DNA of 64,000 nucleotides from Trichostrongylus colubriformis (GCA_963978905.1 OZ022256.1:9221501-9285500), one strand, 5' to 3'; shown: positions 41,101-56,100, counted from the stretch's first letter. Notes: generated by a model from the sequence alone, not told the origin. Numbers and translations: made by a program.

Positions 41101-44100
41101 TGTAATGGTTGAAACTGGTTATCGTATGTGCTCTAGTACTGATTCAAAGGTCAGTGAAAAAATACAGAAATTTAATTATGAGTTAAGTATTAATTTTATA
41201 CAGGTGTTTATCACGCTCTATGGCAGTAAAGCAGATGAAGTGGCGCGAGAACTGAAAACGGATCACATCCAGAGAAATTCCTCGATTTTCTCATGGGGAA
41301 CTTCTGCTCGTTTTCTTCTAAGAGCTCCATGGTGAGCCATCAGAGAACAGTTTGTTGAAAGACTCTTTTCTATAAACGGGCGATACCTTATAATAGGAGC
41401 CTCGGAGAGATACGTTACGTGAGGCTTTGGGTGGACAGTTCTGGTCGAAGAGAGCTAGAATCATGGTACTGTAATCGAGTCATCATTAAGGACTTACACA
41501 CAGGAAAAATTTATCGTTTTCCATTTCACGATTGGATAGGAACATATATAGGAGATGGGCAGGTGGGTGATTTGCTTGTGCTTTGCGCTTTAGGTGATTT
41601 CAATAAACGACAGTAGTTTAGTCAGAACGTCTGGCAGCGGTTGATAACGTTGTGGTTATGAAGAATGAAGTAATGAGTATTCATATTCTTGCGGAGACAA
41701 TTTCTTACATAGCAATGTATACTGGTGGGTTGCAAATGCTAACTTTCACAATTAAATGAGTGGTCTTCACTGAGAAAAGCGCCACGAGCTTTTCCAGTGA
41801 ACCTCCATCTACCATTTTAGCTTAAAGGCACCGGAAAGGATGAGGAGAAAGTGAGAACTGGGAATATATGCTTCTCGGAAGCAAAACTTCAACTGCAGAA
41901 GAACTTATGTGTGTGTAGACTCGCATCGAAGTAGCGCGGCCTGGGGTCTTATCACGATCCCGTAACACAGCGTGTCGTTCTGCATTTCAACTGCCGGGCA
42001 AGTTGCTGGGGAGGGCGGGGCCAACACTCGTGGCCGGCTGCTTTAGCCCCTCAGCTTGTCTGCAGTTTTGGGTTCCTATTTCTCGGTTTTTTCTCCGTTT
42101 ACTTTGTTTTTTTCTACTGTCACACCACTGAGCACCGCTACTTTCTTATTCCACAACCTGCCAAATTTCCCTTTCCGGTGTCTTTGATAGTTCTGCTCAA
42201 TTGATTTCACCTTTCTGTGGGCATAACGAGGTTGGTGTCCGCCATGCCCTCCTCGCACACGACGTAATGCAGGAGCTGCTACCGGGTGTGGTACAACGGC
42301 CTACCGTATCCTTATTTGTGGAACGGTGGACTCTCCTTACATTCAACTTCAAACAACAGAGACAACTCGAGATCGCGTCCCGAGCGCCCGGCTACACTAC
42401 GACGGGTACAGCAAAGCAGTTGGCATGCGGGGTTACCTAAATTGACGTCCCGAAACCCATCGGTCTTTGTCCTTTAGATCCCTTCTATAATATATTGCCT
42501 GATAGCTTGGGTAAACATCACAAGAAACCGTTTCCAATGCCGCGAATTCGTAGCGGCCATCCACATGGGATATGCATGATTGACGTTTTGAAGCTAGATA
42601 ACAATACATGATCAGCCGTGCCCCTCCCTCTCTAACGATCCATGCTCCAAAGATCTACCAACTTTGAAATTTTGCTTTCTTTTGGTTTGGCAAAACAGAA
42701 TGCATTTCACTTTTCTAGCAGATCGAGTGAGATAAGAAGCGCTCAAAAGTCTTCGGCGAAATGGTCTTTCACTTGGGTTTTTCACTTGTAACTTTTTTGC
42801 GAGTGGACCAATCTAAGAGAAATTTTTGTATGTACTTGGAGACACTGCATACTTAATATACTGTTTTGGCGCTCAGCGGTGTAGGTTACGTGGTTATATG
42901 AATTTTTTTGTTTTTGGAGTGCCATCACTATGCCTTCCCGCTGTGCCGCTGTCATCAAAAGTCGTGGTCTTTCTACAAAATATTAATGTTCTCTGAGGCT
43001 TGCTCGTTTTGTTTTTGTAAAGAAAACCGTTTTTCTTGACCAAGCCTTTTTCGTTTTTTTCTGTGGTCTTGTAGTAAATTCTTGTAACAAACCATGAAAA
43101 TAGTCAAGCGGCACTCAAGTAGATGGAAATGTTGGCAATAGGTTCAGGCACCGCATGTTACAATTTTGTCAAATTTGGTCAAGTAGAAAAAAGGTTATCA
43201 CAAAAAACTTTTGGCCGAAGACTTTTGAGCGCTACTGTATGTAGGCAAGAAAAAGTTCGTTTCCCTTCGTTGTCACTTAGTAAGTAAAAAGCTTGTCTGA
43301 ATGGGAAAAAGAGCTGATCTGGAGATTTTTTGCGCGTTCACCGTTCCACTCCGCCGCTGAGCCGCTAGAGCGACTCCACACTTTGCTTCTTGATCTCCGA
43401 GGCCACCAGTATGGCTTACCCTAATGAAGGGTGTGGTTGGGCCTTATCGGAAACCTATAGCTACCCCATAGCATGCCGTTCAACTCTGGATGTAGGAAGC
43501 TAAGGAGGAGTGGTACCGAGCGCATCTCTTGCGATCTTCTCCAGACTCCATGTCGCTGATCCTTTTTGAAACCTACTCTGTATGAGACAGTGATTTCAAA
43601 ATATATTCATTCTATTAATAATTATGTGTGTAGCCTTGCGCTTGCTTTCAGGTGGAGGTTTACGAACCCGTCAACGGGCTAGGCGCAGTACGTACTCGAT
43701 TTCAATACTTACCGGCCAGTATATAGTGTGTTTGGTAAACTGGGTACTAGCCACCACCGAGGACTTCAGTAGGCTGTCCACCAGTCAAAAGTTATGGTTT
43801 GGCGTCGACATCAGTCTCCAAGACGTGAGCTCTCAAACTTTTTCAGCCGAAAAAACCTTTTTGCTGCTTATGTCAAAAATTTTTAGGTAGTTGTTGGCGT
43901 GTTCCTCTCTATTCTTGTTCTCCCTTTCACCTCCCTCATACCCTGGATTTACACGTAAGCCATTCCTTAACATACACCCCTATGAAAATGCTATTTAGCC
44001 CCATTTAAGTCACATCCCGAGCTACTATGAAGTGAAGGAAATCGAACTGCTGAAGAATAGAAATGATGACAGAAAGGTGAGTTTCCAATATGTCGGTATT

Positions 44101-47100
44101 TAGTCGGAGGATGTTAGAATTTTTCTATTTATAAACCCCTGCAAACAAAATTTGAAGGTATGAGAGCTGTGTAGATGGTGGTAGCGCCGCCACAAGTATC
44201 CGAGAATTCTGTTTCGGACTAAGCTTTATCGTGGGGGCAATCAATAAGTACCAGAATGGCTTCAAAACTGAACGACTCGTTAGCCGAAATTTGAATTTTC
44301 CGTTATCTATGTTGTATTTGCATACTACGGACCACATACAAAGTTTTACGCGAAAAAAGAAGCGCATACAAGCAAGCCACAGGGGCTCTATGTAGAAGCA
44401 AAAAGGTGACGGTCACGTGATCAGAGACACAGAGTGGGAAGCAACTCAACACCGAGCGTAAAAATTTAAACTGTTTTCACCGATCTGTTCCAATTTTTCT
44501 CGACGAGAATTCAAACGTGCTGCAAAACTTTCAGTTTTTCGATTTCTGCACTGAAACAAAAGACATTTCTCGATTACCTTCTTGTTTCTCTTATGTACTG
44601 TATCTATTAGAATGATTTTGAAAGGAAATTAGAATTATGGGATTTCTGTGGACGATTCCTTAACAACGCTATCTTGCAAATCGGCTGGCATCATCAAAAT
44701 GAAAAAATGTTTGCTGTGTGACAAATTACAATTTCTGCAAGCACAACACCACAGTTTATTTTACGCCCAAAATTACTGGGCAAACGGTGTTTCAGTGTTC
44801 CTATCACATTGCCGTCTATGCACGATCGTTGTCCATTCTTGGACATCGTATTAATGCTCAATCAGCCAAGTCTTCCATCGGGATGTGCGTCAGGGTCGTC
44901 CAACTAGGTTATCGCGCCACGCAGTCAAATTCCGCAACCGACAAGTGCCTTGCTGCTCCCGTTGAGAGTGGGCCGTGCGCTAAAAGGCACGGCCGATTCA
45001 TCTAAACGTGATCTGACCAAGCCTCCCCCCTTCCTCCCCGCCCCGCCTGCCCGCACACCTATCCGCTATCGTCTCAAAAGAACTAATACGACTAGCCTAT
45101 CAAGGTTTCACCGACCCTTGCGTGACCTAAGTAAGAACAGCGAGCAAGTGTGTCGCAGCTGGAGCCACTTCGACGTCGCCAGTGCGGCAACGCGTTATTT
45201 TTCTGATGGCATTGCCCAATGATTCCTCCTGTATCACGTCCGACTTGGCTAGATCAGCACATGCGTCATTTGAAAACTCCTACGCTCATTTCATTGGATG
45301 TCAGATGCATGGCTCATCATCCGATACTCAAAAAAAGGCAAATTTGCAGTTGGCACGGTTGCCGCCATACTGGCCATACGGTCTCGGTGTCATCCTCCAC
45401 CTCATCCTTGAGTACGCGCTTATCGGACTTTTTATCTTGAATATGTTTGTAAGTATTTAGGTGTCGTTTTTTTTTCAAACGAAAATTTTTTTATAAAGTC
45501 ACAAGTTTTTGCTGCACTTCATTCATTATTCAAAAGCGATTTTTCTGCTCTATAAAACGGTCTATATAGTTTTCGGATATTTGAGCACATGACTGATTTT
45601 CAGGCCGGCGAAGTGATGGGTTCAGTTGACAAAATTGGCCAGACCGGCAATTAATTAAAACACTATAATTCATTTCAAAAAAATCAACCAAACATGAGTT
45701 TCTTACTTAGCCTCAACCTTTTCTACAAATTCCAATAATTGGTTGATCGAGTACTCACGTCGTTTTTTTCTAGAGTTCATTTTCCGAAAGCATTCACGTT
45801 ATTCAAGAAGGAATTTTTCCTTCCAAATTTATTGTTCAGTATTACTTTAAGGACAGTTCGAAAAGATTTTTTTCTGCTCTATCGAAATGATGTTCCGATT
45901 TTATTCTGTCTGCGATTCATTTTGAATTTCAAAACCATGTCATAGGGGCCCAGGTGACATTATTTCACAATTTATTTCTTCAGCAGGTATTCAAGGAATC
46001 TGGTCAATAATGTTTCCCCGTCCCTACTCATTACCTCTCCTTGACGTTCCACCACTCTTTCAACTGATTGGTTGAGAGAATTTTCTTGCCTCGATTCGGA
46101 GAAATTGTCAAAAATCACCGAGTTTTGGCGGGAAAATCAAAGTTGGAAAAAAGCGAGGCGACTTCTCAAGCAACCAACTGGTGGAACTCATAGAAGAGGT
46201 CGGGGCCGAGTACGAGACACATGATGGATCGATTTTTCCGAAGTGAAAGGTAGTGTTTTAATTAATTGCCGGTTTGGTCAATTTTTGTCGACTGAACCAA
46301 CCACTTCGCCAGCCTGAAGATCGGCGGTTATGACAGACAAAAAAAAAACTAAACATGGTATTTTGTAGTGCAGGGAATTCTCTTTCGAATGGCATATAAA
46401 ATTCCACACGATCATGTAGCTTTATAAGAGAAAATTTGGTTTGAAAAAAAACGACATCACTTATGGAATGACCCAATATTTGCAGCTCACCTGTTCGCTT
46501 CCCGAGGACGCCGCCCAGGTGTTCACCCGTCGCTATGTCATTCACCTCTTTCTCTGGATTATTATCACCGAACCGCTAAAGGTAACAGTTAATGCTGCAA
46601 TTTTTTACGTAGTTTATATCTTTTGAAAGCACATTTCTCGTCCATCGCGAGGAGAGCGTCATATGGATGTTCACTGGTGGAAGAACGTTGTGGGATCTCA
46701 CGAAAACTTTCCACAATGACGATCTAGCGAATACCCTCCCAAGACAGTTGTGGAATATCCCTCTGATTGTCAACGGTTTTCAGGGTTGGAAGAACGTTGT
46801 GGGATCTCACGAAAACTTTCCACAATGACGATCTAGCGAATACCCTCCCAAGACAGTTGTGGAATATCCCTCTGATTGTCAACGGTTTTCAGGGTATCGG
46901 TGCTGCTTACGTGATTCTGAGACGACATCCTTCTCATGCGATCAGCTGCGAATTCGATGAGGCTATACTACCACTCGAATACGGCAAAGATCTTCTGCGT
47001 AAGTCATTTCATTTTCTGATTTCGCTTTCTTTGCAGACCTAAAGCAAAATGCTGCAGTGCCTAGAAGTACCGAATCCCACCTTTCAACTACGCCGTTTGC

Positions 47101-50100
47101 ATGGTCTATGAAAAAGGTGGTTTATAGACATAATGGGTCGTTAGGGAGCGAGGGCGGGGAGGGGGGAGAGGAGACTTCAAATATTTCACATTTCACTACT
47201 GCATGATAGAAAATAATCTTGTACGCATCGGTAGGGGGCGAAAGAACAGTGGGCAGGACTTGTGGTCAGGCACTAGATGTAGGCGGCGCAAGTAAGCGTG
47301 ATGACTCGCGTTAGCTCTCTTTTAGCGGAATTGATTTTTCCTCGTTTTGCTCTGTTTTGCTTTGACGCGTGTCCCATCGATTTTGCCGATACTATACAGG
47401 GTGGCTCTTAATTATTTGCGCGTAGTTTAGCGTAGTCTATTACTAATAACTTCAGCAAAAAACAACGGTTATGCAATCTAATACAACTTCTATGTAGAGC
47501 AATGCCTAATAATCATTCACTCCAGAAGATGTTCGAAATGAGCTCTTTTTGCAGCAATACGAGCTTTCAGTCTCTTCTCCACTCTCACCGTGCGACATCA
47601 CTGTGGGCCGCAGGAGGGTGACGTCGATGTCGTCCTACTATAAATAATCAGCCCTTCATCAGAATGAGATGTGCAAGTATCCATGATATTGCCCAAAGTG
47701 TAGCGAATGCAATGGTTTTTATTTTGCGAGAAAAGATGCAGTCTGAGCCGAGTTATGATCTCCCGAATTTGAAATAGCGAAAACCGGCCAAAACGCTCCT
47801 GCCGGCCAGATAAAATCTTGTTCTTTGAGAAGAGGTCACTCAAAGGCTCCCCTGTGTTGTTGAAAATTTTGTCAGTGGTCAATACATGCTCCAACAGGAC
47901 TGAGCACCTGCTCATTCTGCGAGATCCACACTGGCATTCTCTGGGAGTCACTTCCATGGCTACTGGACGAAGGACTTCTGACCACCTAACTCGCCTGATC
48001 TGAATCCGATGGATTTCGCTGTGTGGGGTACTTGCAGCAGAAGGTCTGCTCGAAAGGGCATAAAGTTTGAACGCTCTCAAGGCTTCACTTCAGAAAGCGT
48101 GGGACGATATCGACGTCACCTACGTGCGGCCCACAGTGATGTCGGTGGAGTAGAGACTGTAGGCCTGTATTGCTGCGGAAGGAGCTCAATTCGAACATCT
48201 TTTCGAGTGAATGATTGTTAGGCATTGCTCTACACAAAAGTTGTTTCAGATTGTATAACCGTTGTTTTTTGTTAAAGTTATTAGTAATAAACTACGCGCA
48301 AATAATTAGGAGCCACCCTGTACTTGCTAATCCCACCAAACAACAGGGTGGGCTTACGGAGTAGCTCAGGCCAAATATGGAACGATCATATAAAAATCTA
48401 GATGCTTAGTAGCGCGAATATGAAGAAGAAAAATAATGGGTTAGTCAGCTTTCCGAGAAATAAGCCTCTCTCCCACTGTCAATTCCTCAAAGAGCGGGCC
48501 AGGCTAAAAAAAAAAGGGCAAGCCGGAATAAAGCAAGTTGCAGATGTTTAAAAAAGACGCTTTCTTCGAAGCTGAACAGAGTCGGGCACTCCTTCCACTC
48601 GGTTTTTCGCCATTCCTATATTCCTAGCCTTCATCTGCATGACTCACTTTAGAAGTTCCATCAACTACACTACCCCTACCACTGTTTTCAGAGTTCAAAT
48701 AGCTTGACAACAGAGATGAAAGAATAATTCGGCGGTTTTTTACAACGCAAAGGCTCGTTCTTCCGGTCAAAGTATAAAGAAGTCTTTATGACAGTCCAAT
48801 AATTCCCGCCCACACCCAGAAGCATGCGCACGTCACGCCTCGGTCCCACCCACTCTCGTGGAGGGAAAGAAAGGTGCTAATTTCAGCAGCACTTAAAAAA
48901 ACTTCCCTATCATGGGGGACTCTCACGTCTCCTTGTGATACATAGTACGTTTTCATTTAATTTTAGCTCCACCCGATTTTGTTAGAAATGAAGAGGTAGG
49001 AACGACCCAGTCTGACAAAGCACTGTTGAATCAAAACAAGGATAAAAAAACAAGGCAAGCCCTATGATTAAAAATAAACTGCAGAAACTTCCCAAGGAAA
49101 TAACGTTTTCAGAGAAGAACTACTCTTCGAGACTCTTCGGAATGTCGCCTATCTATTAGTCGCGTTAGTAATTATGATGGGCCTCGTCTATTCCTATCGG
49201 GACACCGGCGCTTACTTCTATTCGCGACAGGTTAGGATGTTATTCTGAAATTTATGGCCAGAAGCGATAGTTTAGTTCGAAAATGAAAGCATATTTGCTT
49301 AGCGATGCGATATTGAAGGAAAAAACAAGTGAATTGGTCAGAAGTTGGAGAAGTGGGCTCGTATTCCCCTCGTTGATCTTAGAGTGGACGAGTTTCGGGG
49401 CGCCTCGCATCCTGAGTATCAATCGTAGGCACGCAAATATGTGATGGTCGCAGTAGTGCAGTAGTACGCAGCCAAATTACGCGCCATCTTTTGGGAGAAG
49501 CCTGCATAGGAGAAGTCCACCGCACAGAGGGTGTGTCGCGCTAGGACGGTACACCGCAACGCGGCCTGCGACGCGATGCGTGCGAGGTAGGGATATCGTA
49601 CGAGGTGGGCCTCCAGGCGTTCGCCGTATTTTCTTCCTTTTCCAGGCGTAAGACACGTTAGTCGCTTTGGTACCCAAACATATACGGCCCCTCTAGCTCG
49701 CACTCGCACGCATCACGACCCCCCCCCCCGTCTCAGAGTACACCAGAAGTAGAGAATTCCTCGACAGGGAGATCGTATCTGAACGGGTCGTACCTGCAGA
49801 GGTCAGCGCTAAGCTCTAGAATCTTAACCTTCAATGAGCAACTGAAATGCGAAGGGTATTTCACAGCGAATTAATAGTTAATTTTCGCTTGAGATAAGAA
49901 CAGATAGCAATAAACACATTGCAACTATTCAATCCGGCAAAAATTACAGCTACTGTAGACGTCAAAAAAAGCGAGGGATGTATTTGGTCTACGAAGGAAG
50001 TGGTGGGAGAGGGGGATTATACTGAAGCGGCCATTTTCCTCGACATGTGAGTGCCCTGCCCCAACTGTCGTGTTGCAAATTCCTGTCCTAACGACACACA

Positions 50101-53100
50101 TCCCCGCGCACAGTAAGGTTTTGTCGAAAAACATGGAACGCACCTTCCAATCAGTATTGCACTATACACCATCTTCGTTTTCCCCGTTGATTTATTGCCT
50201 TCTTGAACACTCAAATTCGCTCTGTTGTCTTCGAATCTAGCATCCTGTTTGATTTTCACCATTGAATTAGGTGCGATCACTACTCAACATCAAAACCACT
50301 AGTCCCTATGGACCGCAATCATTCTCATCGATCCGTCAAATTCATCAATTTTGGAATTGGACGCAGAGCACCTTGGCACCAGGTGGGATCCACTAAGGTT
50401 CAGCTAGGTTCGGCGATGATGAAGAACCGGGTGGGCTGCTCTTCGAAGACGATTCTGGATAAGGGACAGGAAAGTCGCGTCTCGGCGGTGTTCGGCATAC
50501 GACACGTTGCGTGCGACCTGGGGTCAGCAATCGTTCCAGGACCCAACCACACACGGCGTTTACATCGTATGCGCATCGCGTCGTGACGCGAGGTTCCTGT
50601 CTCAATGTAGTGGTATCGGTATTTCACCGTCGCCCACTAAAACTCTACTGTACACCACGTCTCAGGATCGCTGTATTTAGCACTTTCCGCCACATGGTAC
50701 GACGGATTCCCAGCTTGGAGAATGCGTGGATTTGCGAACGACAAGGTCAGTCGAAATTTTTTTTCATCCGTTTCTACTAAATTAGAAACTACAGGTGTCG
50801 CGACAGATGGGTATCGGTCATATTCGACAAATACGGTCCATGCCACTGAAAGAATGCTACACAGAACCTCAATTGGGACAGTACTTCAATAATTGCAATA
50901 GTGACTTCTCTGCTACGTATGCTTTAAAAATGCTCATTATTTATTCTCTTATGAAAAATGTCATCGACCGCAAACACGCGACCCAAATCTAGTGAAATAT
51001 GGTTGATTGTTGAATATGAAAGCTGGGATGCTTACGGAGTGAAACTGTCAAGAACCCAAGAAATAGTAGAACTTCTGTTCCCCTGACAGTAATTTCATTC
51101 TCTGTCCCCTCGACAGGACTTTCCTGTCTTCGCATCCCTGCGTGATGGTTCCGATCTTAGTGTTCTGTGATGTATGGGATAATGTCGCCGTCGAAGAGCC
51201 TTCCTAGCTTAACCAGTGGTTCATGCCGTCCACTCAGAGGCGGAGTCCAAAGTCGTGGCTGGAGCCGTGTGTGACTCCACCTGTCCGAGAGTCGCTGCGC
51301 GTACTTCGCTGCGTATAGCGCCGCTCATAATCTTCTTGAGGGGAGATCCGTACTGCAATCTCGTGGTTCTCTACGTCATCACACCAACTACCTTCATACA
51401 GTTGGATGGGTTTTCATCTGTAGCTTTTAAAAATAACGGAAGCAGGAAGGGAATTGTCTCCCATTGATAAGTCGCTTACAATACCTCTCCCACGCTCCTC
51501 ACGTGAAGGAATAGAACGATGGGCCAGACCAGGGCGTGCGATATGTAACTATTGCGCCCTCCTAGCGCACGACCAATTCACAGCGAGACCATCAGGGCCC
51601 TTGATGCGCACAGCAACGTAATTCGCGGTAGTCCATTTGTACTGTGCTAATGCCCATCCGGAAACGAATAGCGTGTCCATAAGAATTTGTATGCGTCGCA
51701 CACTTTCAATTCACCGTTGCATCATTGTCAAGTTTAAACTCCTCAATTTGAAATCACAAAATCAGAAAAATTGTTTCCATTGAATTCAGAAACGAGGATC
51801 GCACTCCACAATATGCTGCCGGCTGGAAGAAATACGAAGCAACATCGGACTCGCCACCACCGTCGGCATACCGCTACCGAAACGCAAACGAATTGCAAGG
51901 TATGGTATTGGTATGAGCAAAATGGCAAAAAAAGTTGCGTGGTACTCAGTGAGTGGAATGTGCGACAGGACGCTGGAACCGAGCCACTGGGCATGACAAG
52001 TCCTTTGATGGCCCCGTCATGAATGGGCCTCCTCGTGTGACCTGAACCGTTGGATTGTTCTGTCTCAAAGCTTGTGGAGTGTACATACCCGCAAGATAAC
52101 TGCTTTCTCCTGCCTCGACTACAAGGATAACCCGATTGGATGAACAAGATTATTCCGGTTGCAAAATCACTATATATCCAGCCATAATAATTTCTAGCGT
52201 TACATGAGCCTACCCTTACAATTTTCCGTCCTTTAAAGACACACCTCGCGATAATCAGGTTAGTGACCTACTTTCTTGGGTCAAATGAGTCCTTCGATAA
52301 ATGCTCAGACTATACCATGGTTGCGTCTGCCCGTGCACCCCCAAGGTGTTGTGCCTGCGTGAACACAACCAAGCCACACCCACCAACCAAATCACATTCG
52401 GCCTTACATTAGACGAACGAATTCTCGAGGTGAAGCTTATGTGGGGAAAGGAAGCTCGCGGTAAGAGAAGATAGGTCAATGAAACAGCCATTTTGTTGAT
52501 GAAGGCATCTCCCCGTTGAAAATTCGTTCGTCCAAGGCCAGGAGTGATTTGGTTGGGTGGGCGTGGCTTGGTTGTGTTCAAGCAGGCACAACACCGTGAG
52601 GAGGCACCGTGCAGCCGCAGCAGAGATGCAGTCTGAGCAGTTATCCGAGGACCGACTTGCTCTCAGAGAGTGAGCCACTAATTTTGGTATCGCATGGTAT
52701 GCTCGCTCCTAGGAAATAGGTCTACGCAAAATGTGGGCTATACAAATACAGCTTATGCTACGCCCAAACTTGCTGTGAATTGGATATAGTGGCCCCGTAC
52801 CGACATGCTCTTGGATTGAATAATTTCCAGGACACTGTTCTTCTCAGTTGAACAGTAACTAATCGAAAGATTCGGAGCGTCTTCCTGCACCTCTATGTAC
52901 AGAGTTCTCCACTTCTGTTTTCAGGTATATCCATAGAGGGAGAGTTTCATCTATATGGTGGAGGAGGATACTGCCTACTCCTACAGGGACCAACGACCGA
53001 TCTACTCGCCAAACTCAAACAACTTCAAACCGAGGAATGGATAGACGAGGTGGTGCAGCTATCTTAAAGGCATTGGGCACGGCGAAGTCCTGCAGTCGCA

Positions 53101-56100
53101 TTTCTTCATACTTCAAAACGGAAGAGCTGGTGGTCTGGCAGTCACGAATTAACGAGAAAAACGATGAAAATCCTAGTAAGGGGAGTCATTTTACAACTAA
53201 ATACTCAGGCTGGACAAATTTCAAGTTGTAGTTGTCAATTTTGTGCTCCATGGTGAACACAGTGACAGACTTTCATGCCTTCATCTTGTCTCAGCCAGTG
53301 CATCCATAAAGGGGCGGAGTCACACCAGAGGGTGGTCTCGCACACTTTTGATGCCTAACTACGTGGTCTTCGTACTTTCTTTTGTCGCGGAGACACCGCA
53401 AATGGACTGTTCTGGCACAACGCTCTTCGATATACTGTCCATACTTACCTTGATCGCGCAAGCGAATCACCTTATCCATTGTTCCCGAACTCTACTAAAA
53501 TCTGGGTGTGTACACTTATGACAAGTTTTCGCTCGCGACGTCGCACTCGCGGCGCCGCACAACTTGCCGCGGTCAGTTGGAATTCCGCTCAGGACGCAAG
53601 GGTCCGGTACCATTGAGGTCCTTTGAGAGAGAGCTGTTTATCTCTTCATTATCAATAAAATAATAACTTTTAAGCCCTAAAAAGGCGAAGTAGTGACATA
53701 AAAAGTAAAAGAAACGATAGCATTACATGATAACAATCCTAATTGCGAAATAGTTAATTCGGGCGTAAAGCTCTAAAGGGAGTGTTGCAATGTACGCAAA
53801 CACACGCGAAGAAATGCGCGGCGCCGGGCGAAAATTTGTCATAAGTGTACACACCCTTAGACTCTATATAAGCTTATTATCAAATAACTTGTTTGTAGAA
53901 CACCAGAGCCATTTTTGTGGAATTCTCCATGTACAATGCTCAAGTGAACTACTTCTCTGTCATCCAGCTGACTATAGAGATACCTGCACAAGGTACCGTG
54001 TGTACATATGATGGATCCCAGGAAGGCACACACCACTTATCCCGCTGATATTACAGGATACCTTTTGCCGTCTTATTGGATAGAATCCATCCGTCTTATC
54101 AGAAGCCAAGGCAGTGGCAGCGAAATGATCGTGATATTTGAGGTTAAATTTCACTAATTCTGAAAGCACAGTTTGCGATAATCTAATCGACTTACCTTCT
54201 CGAACCGGGGATCCTCGAGTGAATATCCAGGTGGCACCTTTTTGCACCACCACGGTGCGCTGTAACGGCGCTGCATACGCTTTCTCGGAAAACTTATGAC
54301 AGTTATCCTTAAAGGCAGTAATAGGGGTAATGTGAGTGATAAGGAATCGCACAAAGGTGTCATTCACTTGAAAACTAGTGGTTTGGGAAGCCTATCTACG
54401 GCGGAATCCCAAGCCAAAGGTGCGCCTCTGAGCGTGGCAGAGGCGGCCTTTCTAGCTCGAACCGCCTTTCTTTGCTCCGTCCGCCTCCTAGCGACTGATT
54501 AGCTGGGGTGGGCATGGAAGGTATGGGGCCCGCTTTCTCAGTTTCAGCTCAAAAGTCACCCAAGAAAAAGGATGCTTCCTCATTCCCGAACATCTCTTCG
54601 TGTTTACGACATGGCGACACGTCAATGGAAAACTCGTCCGTACTACCCGCCTCTTCACGGGAAGGCTCCATGTCGAAGATCATCGTTGGGGAGGGGTCCT
54701 ATTCTAGGTCTTTCTGGGTTCTGGATCTGGGTACGTGGATTTAGAGCGCCGTAGCGGCGCAGAATCTTGCAGCCACGATAGTGCTTAAGATCTATGACCC
54801 TAAAAGAACAATGTCGCGAGTTGTGCCTTTAACGTAAGCCGTCTCTGTCATTATTCTTTCAGGCCCTCTATGTTGCATATGCTGTTATAAACTTCTTGGT
54901 GAATATCGTCACATACATAACAAACGTAGTGAACGCATACAAAACTCGTCCACAACATTGCAGCTGGGTACGAGTTTTCGCTCACCTCTTCCTAATGTAA
55001 GTCCTGCCTTTGATCCAAATGGGCGAAGAAATAAATGAAAATCGGTTCAGACGTTTCTGGGATCTTTTGGATTTCTTCGTTGGCATTCTAGCCATCACAT
55101 CCGTGATTACTTTCTTTCTTCGTCAAGTTTACATTAAAAAGGTGAGTTTTTGCCTGTGTTGTAAAGCGTAGCAGAGAAGACATGACAGCCACAGCAACCT
55201 CTTTCTTCACGCAGTCTTGGACCAAATTCCACCCGGGGAGATCCTCCATATAAACCGTTAAAGAAATGTTATTTCTGCGATTCTAATTGAAACGGAAATA
55301 CATGGCGCATCCATGAAGAGTGGACCACTGTTTCACGCTGCATCCCTTCATGGCTTTCAGCTGGTGTGGACGACTTTGCAAAGAATGGTGATAAAGCAAA
55401 AGGAGCAATAGTGAAGGGGAGCATAGCTGAAAGGACACGGTACTCGCGAAAGTAGGACACCCACTTTCTTCTATTAATCTCTTTTTTTTTTCTTTCATTT
55501 CATCCTGGGATAGATAGTGGAGGAGGAGGGCGAATGAAATGGCGAAGAAACTTGTCATGAAGTTATTTGAAAAAGCCATCAGTGCATTGCTCTGTGCTGA
55601 GCCCTGCACGACCCCTTTGAGAGCACCCCTTCACTTCGCTTTGCAACTAAGAAAATCCCACTCCCCGCATGTCATACAGGTTGTACAGCCGAAATACACA
55701 GCTCACCTCAAGAAATGAGTTGCTCTTGGAAGCGTTCATAGTTTTGGAATTAGTGGAATTGCAGAATCGCGGAATCTGTGGAAAAGGATTAGATAGGTAT
55801 CAGTTGGAAGAATTCCGGAATTTGTGGAACTGTGGAAAGAAAAATGGATAGTATTGACCGGGAAACTTGTAACTGTGGAAAGAAAAATGGATAGTATTGA
55901 CCGGGAAACTTGTGGAAGCTTTGAAATTTACGAATGTGGACACTCTCCTTCTATGTAGTTTCTAATCCTCTTGTCTCTTCGTAGCACGGGAATCAATCCG
56001 TATCTCACGATTTCCCGCAAATTCGCAATTCTTCCAATCGATACGTATAATACTTTATTCCTTTCCGTAAATTCCACTATTCCGCACATTCTGTAATTCT

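Noticed and set aside
44648..45222. Overlapping + strand open frames upstream of exon 33
   Set aside because: No domain similarity and no phase-consistent splice chain; possible extra loop exons cannot be confirmed.
49340..49426. Candidate missing polycystin-domain exon (KLEKWARIPLVDL...)
   Set aside because: Starts in the right phase but ends in phase 2 where phase 1 is required, and does not look like the family.
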